Shown: positions 1 through 6,841, counted from the stretch's first letter. The stretch: DNA of 13,473 bases from Candidatus Njordarchaeota archaeon (GCA_029855985.1 JAGSHR010000296.1:1-13473), one strand, 5' to 3'. Numbers and translations: made by a program. Notes: generated by a model from the sequence alone, not told the origin.

Positions 1-209
1 CATTAAAAGTAGTGATAATAGCATCCGACATGCCAGAAGAAAAAGCAAAACTCATAAAATACTATTGTAGACTAGCAAATGTTCCATATATCGTGTGGCC
101 AGACGACGTTAAATCTCTAGGGGAGGCTATTGGCCGTCCACACATAGTCTCAGTAATTGGAATAAAGGATATAGGAACAAGCAGCATACTAAATTTAGTT
201 AGTTCATGA
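1..209 (+). CDS. rpl30e: Ribosomal protein L30e, C-terminal part (5' end outside window)
   Basis: Large-subunit protein of the archaeal/eukaryotic L30e (L7Ae-like fold) family. The reading frame is open from the window edge (first full codon at base 3) and gives LKVVIIASDMPEEK, then YYCRLANVPY, LGEAIGRPH and SVIGIKDIG. These match the family core: a VIIAS strand, the YY..L..VP helix-strand and the GRPH loop near the C-terminus. About 69 residues of a protein that is usually near 100 are present, so the N-terminal third lies upstream. The stop (207-209) overlaps ATGA with a possible but less likely start of the next gene, so the two are co-transcribed. L30e followed by NusA-like, S12 and S7 is the usual archaeal order downstream of the large RNA polymerase subunits, so those genes probably lie just outside the window. 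Confidence 0.9.
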   Translation, partial: LKVVIIASDMPEEKAKLIKYYCRLANVPYIVWPDDVKSLGEAIGRPHIVSVIGIKDIGTSSILNLVSS

Positions 210-220
210 GGTGCCAATTA

Positions 221-667
221 ATGGGGAATCCCTCAAAAGAAGGGGTCAAACTGGACGATCCAAGAAAAATTTTTGTTTTTACATTATTTTCCACAATTAC
301 CAATGTTGTTCCCAAAGACTACTATGAATTAGATTTTGTTATCTCGTTTCTCGTCGAACCCTATGATTTTAGGAAATTAAAAAACAAACTAGGCACCTCG
401 GTAAAGCTATTAGCACAAGAGTTAGGAAAACAAATAGAAATCGTAGTATATTCTGATGACTTAGAAACCTTCGTTAAAAATTTAATTAGACCCGCTCAGG
501 TAGAGAGGATTTCTGTTCGCGAACTCCCCAATGGTCGAAAATCCGTTTATGTGAAAGTTCCCCAATGGGATAGGGGAAAAGCATTGGGAAGAAACAGCTA
601 CAAACTTAAAAGAATGAGATTCTTCCTAGAGAAATACTTCAACGTAGCAACCACGAAAATAATATAG
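221..667 (+). CDS. nusA: Archaeal NusA-like KH-domain transcription factor
   Basis: Archaeal NusA-like proteins are two KH domains (NusA KH1-KH2 only) thought to bind RNA near RNA polymerase. The start at 221 (148 aa) is chosen because GAGGTG at 208-213 sits 7 bases before it; an in-frame ATG at 206 overlaps the L30e stop but has no such site. KH1 covers about residues 35-80, ending in the typical EIVVYSDD strand and turn. KH2 covers about 95-148, with KALGRNSYKLKR and FFLEKYFNV. The RNA-contacting loops are unusual: the KH1 GKNG-type loop aligns with KNKL (residues 55-58), and the KH2 loop reads GRNS (123-126) instead of GKGG. RNA binding may be weakened or altered. Position after L30e and before S12 is the conserved archaeal location and supports the call. 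Confidence 0.85.
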   Translation: MGNPSKEGVKLDDPRKIFVFTLFSTITNVVPKDYYELDFVISFLVEPYDFRKLKNKLGTSVKLLAQELGKQIEIVVYSDDLETFVKNLIRPAQVERISVRELPNGRKSVYVKVPQWDRGKALGRNSYKLKRMRFFLEKYFNVATTKII

Positions 668-711
668 AAAACCCAAACTTGAGAAAAACCACTTCACCTA
701 AAAAGATTAAA

Positions 712-720
712 TTTTAAATA
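712..720 (+). promoter_or_regulatory. Candidate TATA box for the S12-S7 unit
   Basis: The gap of 114 bases between the NusA-like stop and the S12 start contains TTTTAAATA at 712-720, preceded by an A-rich stretch (700-706) that could act as BRE. A start site about 25 bases downstream, near 745, would leave a leader of roughly 37 bases containing the GGTG motif before the ATG at 782. No hairpin or T-run is seen after the NusA-like gene, so read-through from upstream is also possible. Confidence 0.4.
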
Positions 721-781
721 ATCCAACCAAATAACTAGTAAGATATGTTAGTATGTTGGATCAAAAAGGGTGCGAATAGAC

Positions 782-1222
782 ATGGTAACAAAGTCACCAA
801 GAGGAGAATTCGCTGCTAGAGTATTAAGAAAAAAGAGGAAGAAATTAAGATGGAGCGACACAAGGTATAAGAGAAGAATCTTAAAATTAGATAAAAAGGC
901 AGACCCAATAGAGGGAGCCCCCCAAGCATCTGCAATAGTTCTCGAAAAAACAGGAGTTGAAGCAAGAAACCCAAACTCAGCGTTAAGAAAATGTGTTAGA
1001 GTGAAAATCAAAAAGAACGGAAAAGTAGTAACAGCATTCGTTCCATACGATGGAGGCCTCCTTTACATTGATGAACACGATGAAGTCATCATTGAGAGAA
1101 TTGGAGGTGCACAGGGAAAAAGCTATGGAGACCTACCTGGAGTTAAATTTAGAGTCATCAAAGTGGCGGGAATAAGCTTAAAAGAGTTGGTTAAAGGCAG
1201 AAAGAGAAAAGAAAAGAGGTAG
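782..1222 (+). CDS. rps12: Ribosomal protein S12 (uS12)
   Basis: Decoding-centre protein of the small subunit. The 146-residue product shows the archaeal S12 signature in order: [13 protein letters not shown] at the N-terminus, [13 protein letters not shown], then [14 protein letters not shown] (the PNSAxRK loop near the A site), [19 protein letters not shown] and [14 protein letters not shown]. The length agrees with archaeal homologues of about 142-147 aa. The ATG at 782 is preferred over an upstream in-frame GTG at 770, because archaeal S12 begins close to the KSPRG motif and because that GTG is itself part of the GGGTG ribosome-binding motif at 768-772. S7 follows after 13 bases. Confidence 0.96.
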   Translation: MVTKSPRGEFAARVLRKKRKKLRWSDTRYKRRILKLDKKADPIEGAPQASAIVLEKTGVEARNPNSALRKCVRVKIKKNGKVVTAFVPYDGGLLYIDEHDEVIIERIGGAQGKSYGDLPGVKFRVIKVAGISLKELVKGRKRKEKR

Positions 1223-1235
1223 AGGTGAACGAAAG

Positions 1236-1886
1236 ATGACAAGCGAGCAACCAGCAAAAGAAGAAACCAAAGAGACGACAGAGGAATCAAAAACCCCTGA
1301 AATAAAACTATTTGGGAAATGGAGTTATAAAAACGTGGAAGTTAGAGACCCAGGATTAAGAGCATACATAAATCTAAAGCCCGTTTACATACCACATACC
1401 TTCGGAAGGCACGAAAAAGTAAAATTCGGTAAAGCACAAGTACCAGTGGTTGAAAGATTAATCAACAGACTTCTTGCTCCTGGAAGAGAAAAAGGAACGA
1501 AGAAGATCGGGAAAGAGGGTGGCAAAAAACTAAAAGCAATGAAAATAGTCGAACAAGCATTCTCAATAATAGAAATGAAGACTGGAGAAAACCCAATACA
1601 AGTACTCGTAAGGGCAATAGAAAACGCAGCGCCAAGAGAAGAAACGATAGAAATCAGACAGGGAGGAGTAATTAGAAGGTATTCAGTGGACATAGCGCCA
1701 CAAAGAAGACTAGACCTCGCATTAAAATTTATAGTATCAGGTGCAAGACAAAGAGCATGGAGATCACCATTAAGCATAAGTGAGTGTTTAGCAGAAGAAC
1801 TCATACTCGCATCAAGAAACAGATTTGAAAGCTACGCAATAAGAAAGAAGGTAGAAATAGAGAGAATCGCGGAAGCATCAAGATGA
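1236..1886 (+). CDS. rps7: Ribosomal protein S7 (uS7)
   Basis: Small-subunit head protein that nucleates 3'-domain assembly and contacts E-site tRNA. The 216-residue product has [47 protein letters not shown] and [14 protein letters not shown], and ends in [18 protein letters not shown], the typical archaeal C-terminus. About 22 N-terminal residues form an acidic Glu/Thr/Lys-rich extension, making it slightly longer than many archaeal S7 proteins. The start follows GAGGTG at 1223-1228 by 7 bases. In many archaea EF-1A and S10 follow S7; here the transcript instead ends at a hairpin 34 bases downstream. Confidence 0.96.
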   Translation: MTSEQPAKEETKETTEESKTPEIKLFGKWSYKNVEVRDPGLRAYINLKPVYIPHTFGRHEKVKFGKAQVPVVERLINRLLAPGREKGTKKIGKEGGKKLKAMKIVEQAFSIIEMKTGENPIQVLVRAIENAAPREETIEIRQGGVIRRYSVDIAPQRRLDLALKFIVSGARQRAWRSPLSISECLAEELILASRNRFESYAIRKKVEIERIAEASR

Positions 1887-1919
1887 AAACAAAAATTATC
1901 TTACAAAATCTCTATTTCT

Positions 1920-1945
1920 CGGGAACCCACAAGTTCCCGTTTTTT
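1920..1945 (+). terminator. Hairpin plus T-run terminator after S7
   Basis: CGGGAAC (1920-1926) and GTTCCCG (1933-1939) form a perfect 7-bp stem around the 6-base loop CCACAA, followed at once by six T residues (1940-1945). This is the layout of an intrinsic terminator, although archaeal termination usually needs only the T-run. It ends the L30e/NusA/S12/S7 cluster. Confidence 0.7.
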
Positions 1946-2004
1946 AAAAGTTCAAATAAATTTTGTTAATTTTGTTTTAGTTTAGTGAGAATAAATGATG
2001 TGAA

Positions 2005-2874
2005 ATGCCCATAAGAGTGCTCTGGAAGCCTAATTTTAGCCAATACTTCCTAGTTTACGAAGAATATGATCAAATTAAATCATTAACATGTTCCATCTGC
2101 AAATCTAAAATAGTTGGGAGAAAAATCAAATCAAAGATGCTTTTCCCAGAGCCAAGCATTGAGGTACCTGAAGAATTATTCGAATTACCCAAAGCCAACT
2201 CTAAGTTAGCAAATAAAGAATTTGATTTGCCTCTACAAGCCAACGAATGGGTTATCCCAATCGCAAAGAAACATGAGATAGAAAAAATGACTGAGGAAAA
2301 CATAGGAGAATTATTCAAAAAATCATTACACGTGCTTCTCAAAGAAGTCAATCGAGAATTAAAATCTGAGTACAAACATGTTTACTGTTTCACATTACTA
2401 AGTCACCCAGGCAGTGGAACACTGTTTCATCCACAAATAAGATGTTTCTCATTTAAACATGAAATTCTAACTCCTTACTGGGCAAAAAGCATCGAAAATC
2501 GATGCCCCCTCTGTTATGAGATAAGAAAAGTAAATGAAAACGAAGCTGTTTATGAAGGGCGCAACATAATTGCATATAAACCAGATAAAGCCCCAGCAAA
2601 GGGGGAAATAATAATCACAACAAGGCAACATAAGTCAATTCAGAACATTCCGAAAAAAATGATTAACGAATTACTTAAGGCACTTCGAGTCTCACTTTCC
2701 AAAATATTCGAGGACAAAGATGAATCGGAGTATATATACGTCTCATATGACTTTTTACCAAAAAATCACATTTATATAAGAATAGTAAAGGTAGATTATG
2801 GTATAAAGATAGATTACCAAATAATCCGAATATTGTCCGATAGAAGCATAAGACTCTTATTCAACAACGAGTAG
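2005..2874 (+). CDS. GalT-like (HIT superfamily) protein, probably catalytically dead
   Basis: The 289-residue product follows the two-half layout of galactose-1-phosphate uridylyltransferase, as judged by eye. The first half has C29-S-I-C32, a strand ending in KKH (H90) and FHPQIRCF (residues 141-148). In GalT of known structure, the structural zinc ligands are two Cys of a CxxC, a His after the middle strand and the first His of HPH; C29, C32, H90 and H142 fit these positions. The catalytic nucleophile is the second His of HPH, and here it is Gln144. The second half has CPLC (167-170), NENEAVYEGRNIIAYKP, the TTRQHKS turn, and NHIYIRI (254-260), where the HxH pair is reduced to HxY. Family membership is a moderate-confidence inference; loss of catalysis follows from the missing His. 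The product is probably a structural or nucleotide-sugar-binding relative. The start is taken at 2005; the upstream GATGTG is a weak ribosome-binding site. A Roadblock-like gene follows after 18 bases, probably in the same transcript. Confidence 0.62.
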   Translation: MPIRVLWKPNFSQYFLVYEEYDQIKSLTCSICKSKIVGRKIKSKMLFPEPSIEVPEELFELPKANSKLANKEFDLPLQANEWVIPIAKKHEIEKMTEENIGELFKKSLHVLLKEVNRELKSEYKHVYCFTLLSHPGSGTLFHPQIRCFSFKHEILTPYWAKSIENRCPLCYEIRKVNENEAVYEGRNIIAYKPDKAPAKGEIIITTRQHKSIQNIPKKMINELLKALRVSLSKIFEDKDESEYIYVSYDFLPKNHIYIRIVKVDYGIKIDYQIIRILSDRSIRLLFNNE

Positions 2875-2892
2875 ATTCGCGGTGCTGAGACA

Positions 2893-3183
2893 ATGCTTAA
2901 GGATAAAATAGAGGATGTTTTTACAAAAATAAAAACGATTGATCCAAAAGTCATCAGCCTAATTGTCACTGATGATTCTGGATTAGTAATATATTCAAGC
3001 AAGAGAACTAATTCAATAGAACTATTAAGCGGAACAATAACCGCGATTCTTAAGAAAACAAAGCGAATACTCCAAAGATTTGGTAACAACAATTTGAAAG
3101 AGTTAACCATAAGAATTGAAGACTACCAAATAAAGATAATACCCAGAGAGAGAACAATAACCATACTCATAAGGAAAAAATAA
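2893..3183 (+). CDS. Short Roadblock/LC7-like protein
   Basis: Roadblock/LC7 proteins are small alpha-beta dimerising modules that scaffold or regulate small Ras-like GTPases (MglB, Ragulator, dynein light chains); they are widespread in archaea. This 96-residue product shows the expected order: an N-terminal helix (MLKDKIEDVFTKIK), the strand and turn ISLIVTDDSGLVIYS (residues 21-35), a long second helix (about 42-64), then three strands ending in ITILIRKK. The DxxGLVI turn is the strongest signature. It stops right after the last strand, so the usual C-terminal helix is missing or very short. The start at 2893 is supported by GGTG at 2881-2884. It is linked to the GalT-like gene upstream and convergent with the NapH-type gene. 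No GTPase gene is visible in the window. Confidence 0.6.
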   Translation: MLKDKIEDVFTKIKTIDPKVISLIVTDDSGLVIYSSKRTNSIELLSGTITAILKKTKRILQRFGNNNLKELTIRIEDYQIKIIPRERTITILIRKK

Positions 3184-3202
3184 GGTTAAAAATCGCTTCA
3201 TT

Positions 3203-4102
3203 CTATGACTTGAACTTTATATAAATAGCGTTAGTTGGACAAACATCGATACATTTACCGCAAGAAATACATAATTTGCTCGCTATGTGCCCCTTATAAT
3301 CCAAGATGGGAACACCCATTGGGCAAGCCTTAACGCATGCTTGACCGCATAAAGATTCATCACATCTCGCTGGATCCCTCCAAACCTTCATTAGTTTAAA
3401 TTGACTACCAATACCCATTAAACCTCCTAGGGGACAAACGTACCTACACCAAGCACGCGGTATGTAAAAGTTAATTGCGACTGCGATTATCAAAACAATG
3501 ATCCTAAACCAAAAAGTCCACGGGTATGATAAAAGAACATTTAAGTTATCTAAGCCAGGAGCTTTCCCCAACTTAAAGTACCAATACAACATGCTAAATA
3601 AGGTCGTCGTCGGTGAAATTATAGAGGAAGGTTCCCTCGCAAAGTCGCCAAAATAACTATAGATACTTGAACCAATTGCCTGATTGTATCCAATTGAGAA
3701 ATCAATAAAGATAAACAAGAAAGCTAAGAATACGGCAAAATTAGACATGGACTCGTTGATCCCATGTGGAACCTTTTTCTTTTTCCCAAGCATAGAGACA
3801 ATATCACTAATATAGCCAAATGGGCACACCCAACCGCAAAAAGTCCTACCGAATATCAGCGATCCCAATGCAATAACGGCAATTGCGATAAAGGGGAATA
3901 TCGCCGCAGTAATCATAACCTCAAATAATTGCCAAGCACCCGCAACAGTTGTGTAAGGGTTGCCCAGAGGAGCCATTATCGGGAGCACAATGAATGTTGC
4001 CGCTAAACCGAATGCACCGCCAAATATCAATATAAAGGAGATAGTTTGAACAATAAACCTGAGAATAGAAATTCTATATTTGGTTATATCCCTCAATCCC
4101 AT
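3203..4102 (-). CDS. NapH-type membrane 4Fe-4S (polyferredoxin) protein
   Basis: Integral membrane iron-sulfur protein, probably passing electrons between a membrane quinol or donor and a soluble or membrane partner. The ATG at 4102 (299 aa) is preferred because GTGGTG lies 6 bases before it; two GTG codons further upstream (4114, 4111) are within or next to that motif. Hydrophobic spans appear near residues 12-36, 58-84, 120-137 and 198-214. The first, FCGWVCPFG (C89, C93), and second, WCRYVCPLGG (C219, C223), are the paired CxxxCP motifs of the NapH/RdxA/NosR family. A C-terminal two-cluster ferredoxin domain follows: C247, C252, C256, C260 and C278, C281, C284, C288. The second cluster has the classical CxxCxxCxxxCP spacing; the first is Cx4Cx3Cx3CP, which is unusual. 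A 48-residue membrane peptide gene lies upstream on the same strand. Physiological partners cannot be told from the window. Confidence 0.82.
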   Translation of the reverse strand: MGLRDITKYRISILRFIVQTISFILIFGGAFGLAATFIVLPIMAPLGNPYTTVAGAWQLFEVMITAAIFPFIAIAVIALGSLIFGRTFCGWVCPFGYISDIVSMLGKKKKVPHGINESMSNFAVFLAFLFIFIDFSIGYNQAIGSSIYSYFGDFAREPSSIISPTTTLFSMLYWYFKLGKAPGLDNLNVLLSYPWTFWFRIIVLIIAVAINFYIPRAWCRYVCPLGGLMGIGSQFKLMKVWRDPARCDESLCGQACVKACPMGVPILDYKGHIASKLCISCGKCIDVCPTNAIYIKFKS

Positions 4103-4122
4103 GGATAACACCACTCGTTATT

Positions 4123-4269
4123 TTATGGTAAACCGCCATTTTCATACGGTATAAATTTCGTTAAGATCTCCTTAACATATTCCCATTGTTGAGTTTTAAC
4201 CGTGTAAATTAGAGCAATTATGCCGATCAATAAAAACAGAGACATTATTGTTATACCTCTGTAATTCAT
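4123..4269 (-). CDS. Small single-span membrane protein (48 aa), partner of NapH-type gene
   Basis: A short reading frame beginning MNYRGITIMSLFLLIG. Residues 6-23 form one hydrophobic segment (ITIMSLFLLIGIIALIYT), followed by a short charged, probably cytosolic or surface tail containing TQQWEYVKEILTKF and ending ENGGLP. A purine-rich site (GAGGGCAGGG on the minus strand, 4275-4284) precedes the ATG. It ends 20 bases before the NapH-type start and in the same direction, so both are probably on one mRNA. Small single-helix subunits are common partners of membrane redox complexes. No family is recognised; the coding call rests on the hydrophobic pattern, the start context and the tight spacing. 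Confidence 0.55.
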   Translation of the reverse strand: MNYRGITIMSLFLLIGIIALIYTVKTQQWEYVKEILTKFIPYENGGLP

Positions 4270-4318
4270 ATGCAACCCTGCCCTCTTACAAAATACACAC
4301 AAGATTACAGAATTTATG

Positions 4319-4327
4319 CTATAAAAT
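4319..4327 (-). promoter_or_regulatory. Candidate TATA box for the membrane redox pair (minus strand)
   Basis: On the minus strand this reads ATTTTATAG inside an AT-rich stretch, about 50 bases before the small membrane protein start at 4269. That distance would give a leader of roughly 25 bases. The divergent 234-base gap (4270-4503) also holds plus-strand TATA-like motifs (ATATAAAAATT near 4360-4370, TCTATAAATAAT near 4406-4417 and ATTATACTT near 4453-4461) for the next gene; which is used cannot be decided by eye. Confidence 0.3.
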
Positions 4328-4503
4328 AGTTTACTTTATTTTAGCTTATTTTGGTCTAGATATAAAAATTAACTTTAAATTATACACCAAGGAGTTAAGG
4401 TAATATCTATAAATAATCATCAAAACTATTAATCGAGTAATTGGCTTCATACATTATACTTGTCTGATATGTTATTTTATTTGCTTTGAGTGGGGAATAT
4501 ATA

Positions 4504-5514
4504 ATGGGCTATTCGAGTATGTTAAATGAGATTCTGACATTAGAAGTGTTAAAAAACGGTTTACAATACCTAAAAACATGCTTATTAGAGGGAATCACTA
4601 GCGAGGAGGAAATACTAAAGCGAACCGGGATGACACGAGGAGAACTATTTAGACTAAAGGAACTATTAAACGTCAAGGATTTCTCCTCTACATCCCTCAT
4701 CTACAATATAGACGTAAAAATATCAACACTTAACGATGAAATAAAAGAGCTCAAATTCAACTTATTCCAGCCATATACACTCTACATATTCTACAATTGG
4801 AGAAAGGGACTAAAAGTAAGATGGCCAGGGATCTATAGGGGTAGAAACGTAAGAACAATCTCTAAAAGCATGGTCATATTGTTAGCTCATAAGGAGATCC
4901 AATGGACTGATGTAGCAGGTAGAGAATGCAAAGGGTTGATTGGTAGCGGGATATACTTCTCAGAATTCATTCCAGAAGATGTAAACGAGACAATAACCTT
5001 TTACAGAAATATTCACGGTGTTCTCTTGACAAGCAAGCTATTAGAAGAGTTAAGGGACTCTCCACCGAGGATAGTTGGTAGATACGAGTCAATGCACAAA
5101 GAGTTAATCTCCATTATCCCAATAAGTGCCATCATAAGGGATACATCAATGAGGAATTACCTAAAAAACATTTTGATAACAACGCTCCTAAGGAGTAAAG
5201 ACATATACGTTAAGTTCCTAGAAGCCCTAAGGGATAACGCCAATAGGGAAGTAAAAACCGAGGATATAAGCTTTTTATCAGCATTACCAGAATTCTACAA
5301 CAAGATCATAATGACATCAAAAAGTTATGAATCCTTGATAGAAGAAGTTCAAAACAATATTAGCGCTCCAGGTCTAAGTGGTTATGAGGGTAAATTAGAA
5401 ACACTCAATGACTTCCTAAAAAACATAAGTTTGGACGAGATCCCAAAGGAAATCAAAAAAGGAGCTACACTAATCGTCAATAACGGATGGGAGTTATTAA
5501 CATCCTTACTATAA
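4504..5514 (+). CDS. Uncharacterised protein with possible N-terminal HTH (336 aa)
   Basis: I do not recognise this family. The ATG at 4504 is chosen because GAGTGGGG lies at 4488-4495, 8 bases before it; an in-frame TTG at 4486 precedes that site. The N-terminal 60 residues look helical, with a segment GITSEEEILKRTGMTRGELF that resembles a helix-turn-helix (EEILKRTG then a recognition helix). A mixed region follows with aromatic and basic patches (LYIFYNWRKGLKVRWPGIYRG, split by a turn), then strand-like segments around IGSGIYFSEFIPED. The C-terminal 150 residues are again mainly helical. No signal peptide, membrane span, metal-binding Cys pattern or NTPase motif is visible, so it is probably cytosolic. 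It stands alone, divergent from the redox pair and 231 bases before L3. A nucleic-acid-binding role is possible but unproven. Base use is like its neighbours. Confidence 0.75.
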   Translation: MGYSSMLNEILTLEVLKNGLQYLKTCLLEGITSEEEILKRTGMTRGELFRLKELLNVKDFSSTSLIYNIDVKISTLNDEIKELKFNLFQPYTLYIFYNWRKGLKVRWPGIYRGRNVRTISKSMVILLAHKEIQWTDVAGRECKGLIGSGIYFSEFIPEDVNETITFYRNIHGVLLTSKLLEELRDSPPRIVGRYESMHKELISIIPISAIIRDTSMRNYLKNILITTLLRSKDIYVKFLEALRDNANREVKTEDISFLSALPEFYNKIIMTSKSYESLIEEVQNNISAPGLSGYEGKLETLNDFLKNISLDEIPKEIKKGATLIVNNGWELLTSLL

Positions 5515-5517
5515 ACA

Positions 5518-5570
5518 TTTCTCCCCGTAGACTTTTTCTGATCAAACACAAACTATTTCCCACGGAGAAA
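5518..5570. repeat. Imperfect inverted repeat after the 336-aa gene
   Basis: TTTCTCC (5518-5524) pairs with GGAGAAA (5564-5570), and after a two-C bulge GT pairs with AC (5527-5528 with 5562-5563). The loop is about 33 bases. No T-run follows the right arm, so it is not a standard terminator; it could be an mRNA 3'-end structure or coincidence. Confidence 0.3.
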
Positions 5571-5673
5571 ACATAATGTTAAATTTAAATGCAAATTATG
5601 AAGTATCATACAAACATAATGGTTTTTATAATCACTTATGAGATTATTACCAAGATAATGTGTCGAGTGTGAA

Positions 5674-5686
5674 CTTTTAAAATAAA
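5674..5686 (+). promoter_or_regulatory. Candidate TATA box for L3-L4-L23
   Basis: CTTTTAAAATAAA at 5674-5686 is the best TATA-like element in the 231-base gap before L3. A start near 5705-5710 would give a leader of about 35-40 bases carrying the AGGTGG site at 5735-5740. The rest of the gap (5571-5670) is AT-rich with no other structure noticed. Confidence 0.4.
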
Positions 5687-5745
5687 CATAAAAAATATAC
5701 AAAAACGCATGCTTAGTAAATGACGAGAAGGACCAGGTGGGAATA

Positions 5746-6837
5746 ATGGCTAGGAGAAAATATAGTGCACCACGTAGAGGTTCCCTAGGTTATGTGAGAA
5801 AAAGAACCTCAAGACTATACCCAAGAATATCCTCATGGCCGAAAATAGATGAGACAAAACTACTTGGTTTCCCAGTTTACAAAGTGGGAATGCTCTCAAC
5901 AATTGAGATTATAGAGCAGAGAACACACATGTTTTACGGTAAACCGAGAAGCGTTGCTTCAACAGCCTTAGAGGCACCTCCAATAAAGATAGTTGCTATT
6001 AGGGCATACCAAGACACTCCTTATGGACTAAAAACAATAGGTGAAATATGGGCCCCAAACCTAGATGACCCAATAAGGAAAAACCCATTCGAAGAAAAAA
6101 CCCAAAAACAAAGTAAAAGAACACTCTTAGATTACCTGAGGAGAAAAATCACTCTGCCAAAAGATCCAGCAAAAGCATTTGGTGAAGAGTACCAAAACAA
6201 GAAAAAAGAACAATTCGAAAAACTAATTGAAGAAGGAATCATAAGTGAAGTTCGTGCATTAGTAGCAACACGACCAGACTTAACGGGAATCGGCAAAAAA
6301 GTCCCAGAAGTCCTAGAGATAGGGGTAGGGGGGTCAACACAAGAAGCATTCAATTATCTAACCAGTAAACTTGGTGACTACGTCAAAGTAGACGAGGTAT
6401 TTGAGGTAGGACAATTCGTTGATGTCATAGGGGTAACTAAGGGTAAGGGATTCCAAGGTGTAGTGAAAAGGTTTGGTGTCAAGATACTTCCTCCAAAAAC
6501 AAAGAAAGAGAAAAGAGCGGTTGGTAGCCTTGGACCGTGGTATCCAGCGGGAGTAATGTGGACAGTTCCAAGATACGGACAATTAGGATACTTTAAGAGA
6601 GTTGAATACAATAAGCAAATATTATCAATAGTAACAGAGGGCTATGAGAAATTCAACCCCAAGGGCGGATGGATGCATTATGGAATAATAAGAAACCCTG
6701 CAGTAATCTTAAGAGGATCAGTACAGGGACCCGCCAAGAGAATAGTTGTTTTAAGACATGCTATTCGTCCGAAGAAAGCACCCTTCAAACCAACAATTGA
6801 AGGCTTCCAATACTCAAGGGAAAAATTAGAGGTGTAA
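5746..6837 (+). CDS. rpl3: Ribosomal protein L3 (uL3)
   Basis: Large-subunit protein that reaches the peptidyl-transferase centre and is an early assembly factor. The 363-residue product starts MARRKYSAPRRGSLGY and contains the archaeal/eukaryotic L3 blocks: PRISSWP, LLGFPVYKVGM, VRALVATRPD, VIGVTKGKGFQGVVKRFG, then KRAVGSLGPWYPAGVMWTVPR (G-rich loop near the catalytic site), GQLGYFKRVEYNK, and HYGIIRNPAVILRGSVQGP. The length is at the upper end for archaea. The ATG at 5746 is chosen over an in-frame GTG at 5737 because that GTG is part of the AGGTGG ribosome-binding site, 5 bases before the ATG, and because archaeal L3 begins near this motif. L4 follows after 4 bases. Confidence 0.97.
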   Translation: MARRKYSAPRRGSLGYVRKRTSRLYPRISSWPKIDETKLLGFPVYKVGMLSTIEIIEQRTHMFYGKPRSVASTALEAPPIKIVAIRAYQDTPYGLKTIGEIWAPNLDDPIRKNPFEEKTQKQSKRTLLDYLRRKITLPKDPAKAFGEEYQNKKKEQFEKLIEEGIISEVRALVATRPDLTGIGKKVPEVLEIGVGGSTQEAFNYLTSKLGDYVKVDEVFEVGQFVDVIGVTKGKGFQGVVKRFGVKILPPKTKKEKRAVGSLGPWYPAGVMWTVPRYGQLGYFKRVEYNKQILSIVTEGYEKFNPKGGWMHYGIIRNPAVILRGSVQGPAKRIVVLRHAIRPKKAPFKPTIEGFQYSREKLEV

Positions 6838-6841
6838 AAGC

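Noticed and set aside
748..1011. Minus-strand open frame (87 codons) opposite the S12 gene
   Set aside because: It lies antisense to a clearly conserved ribosomal gene, has no ribosome-binding site and its hydrophobic composition is what an AT-rich antisense frame gives.
2960..2980. TGATGATTCTGG resembling a C/D-box sRNA start
   Set aside because: It lies within the Roadblock-like coding frame, where it encodes the conserved turn, and no matching C'/D' boxes were found at the right spacing.
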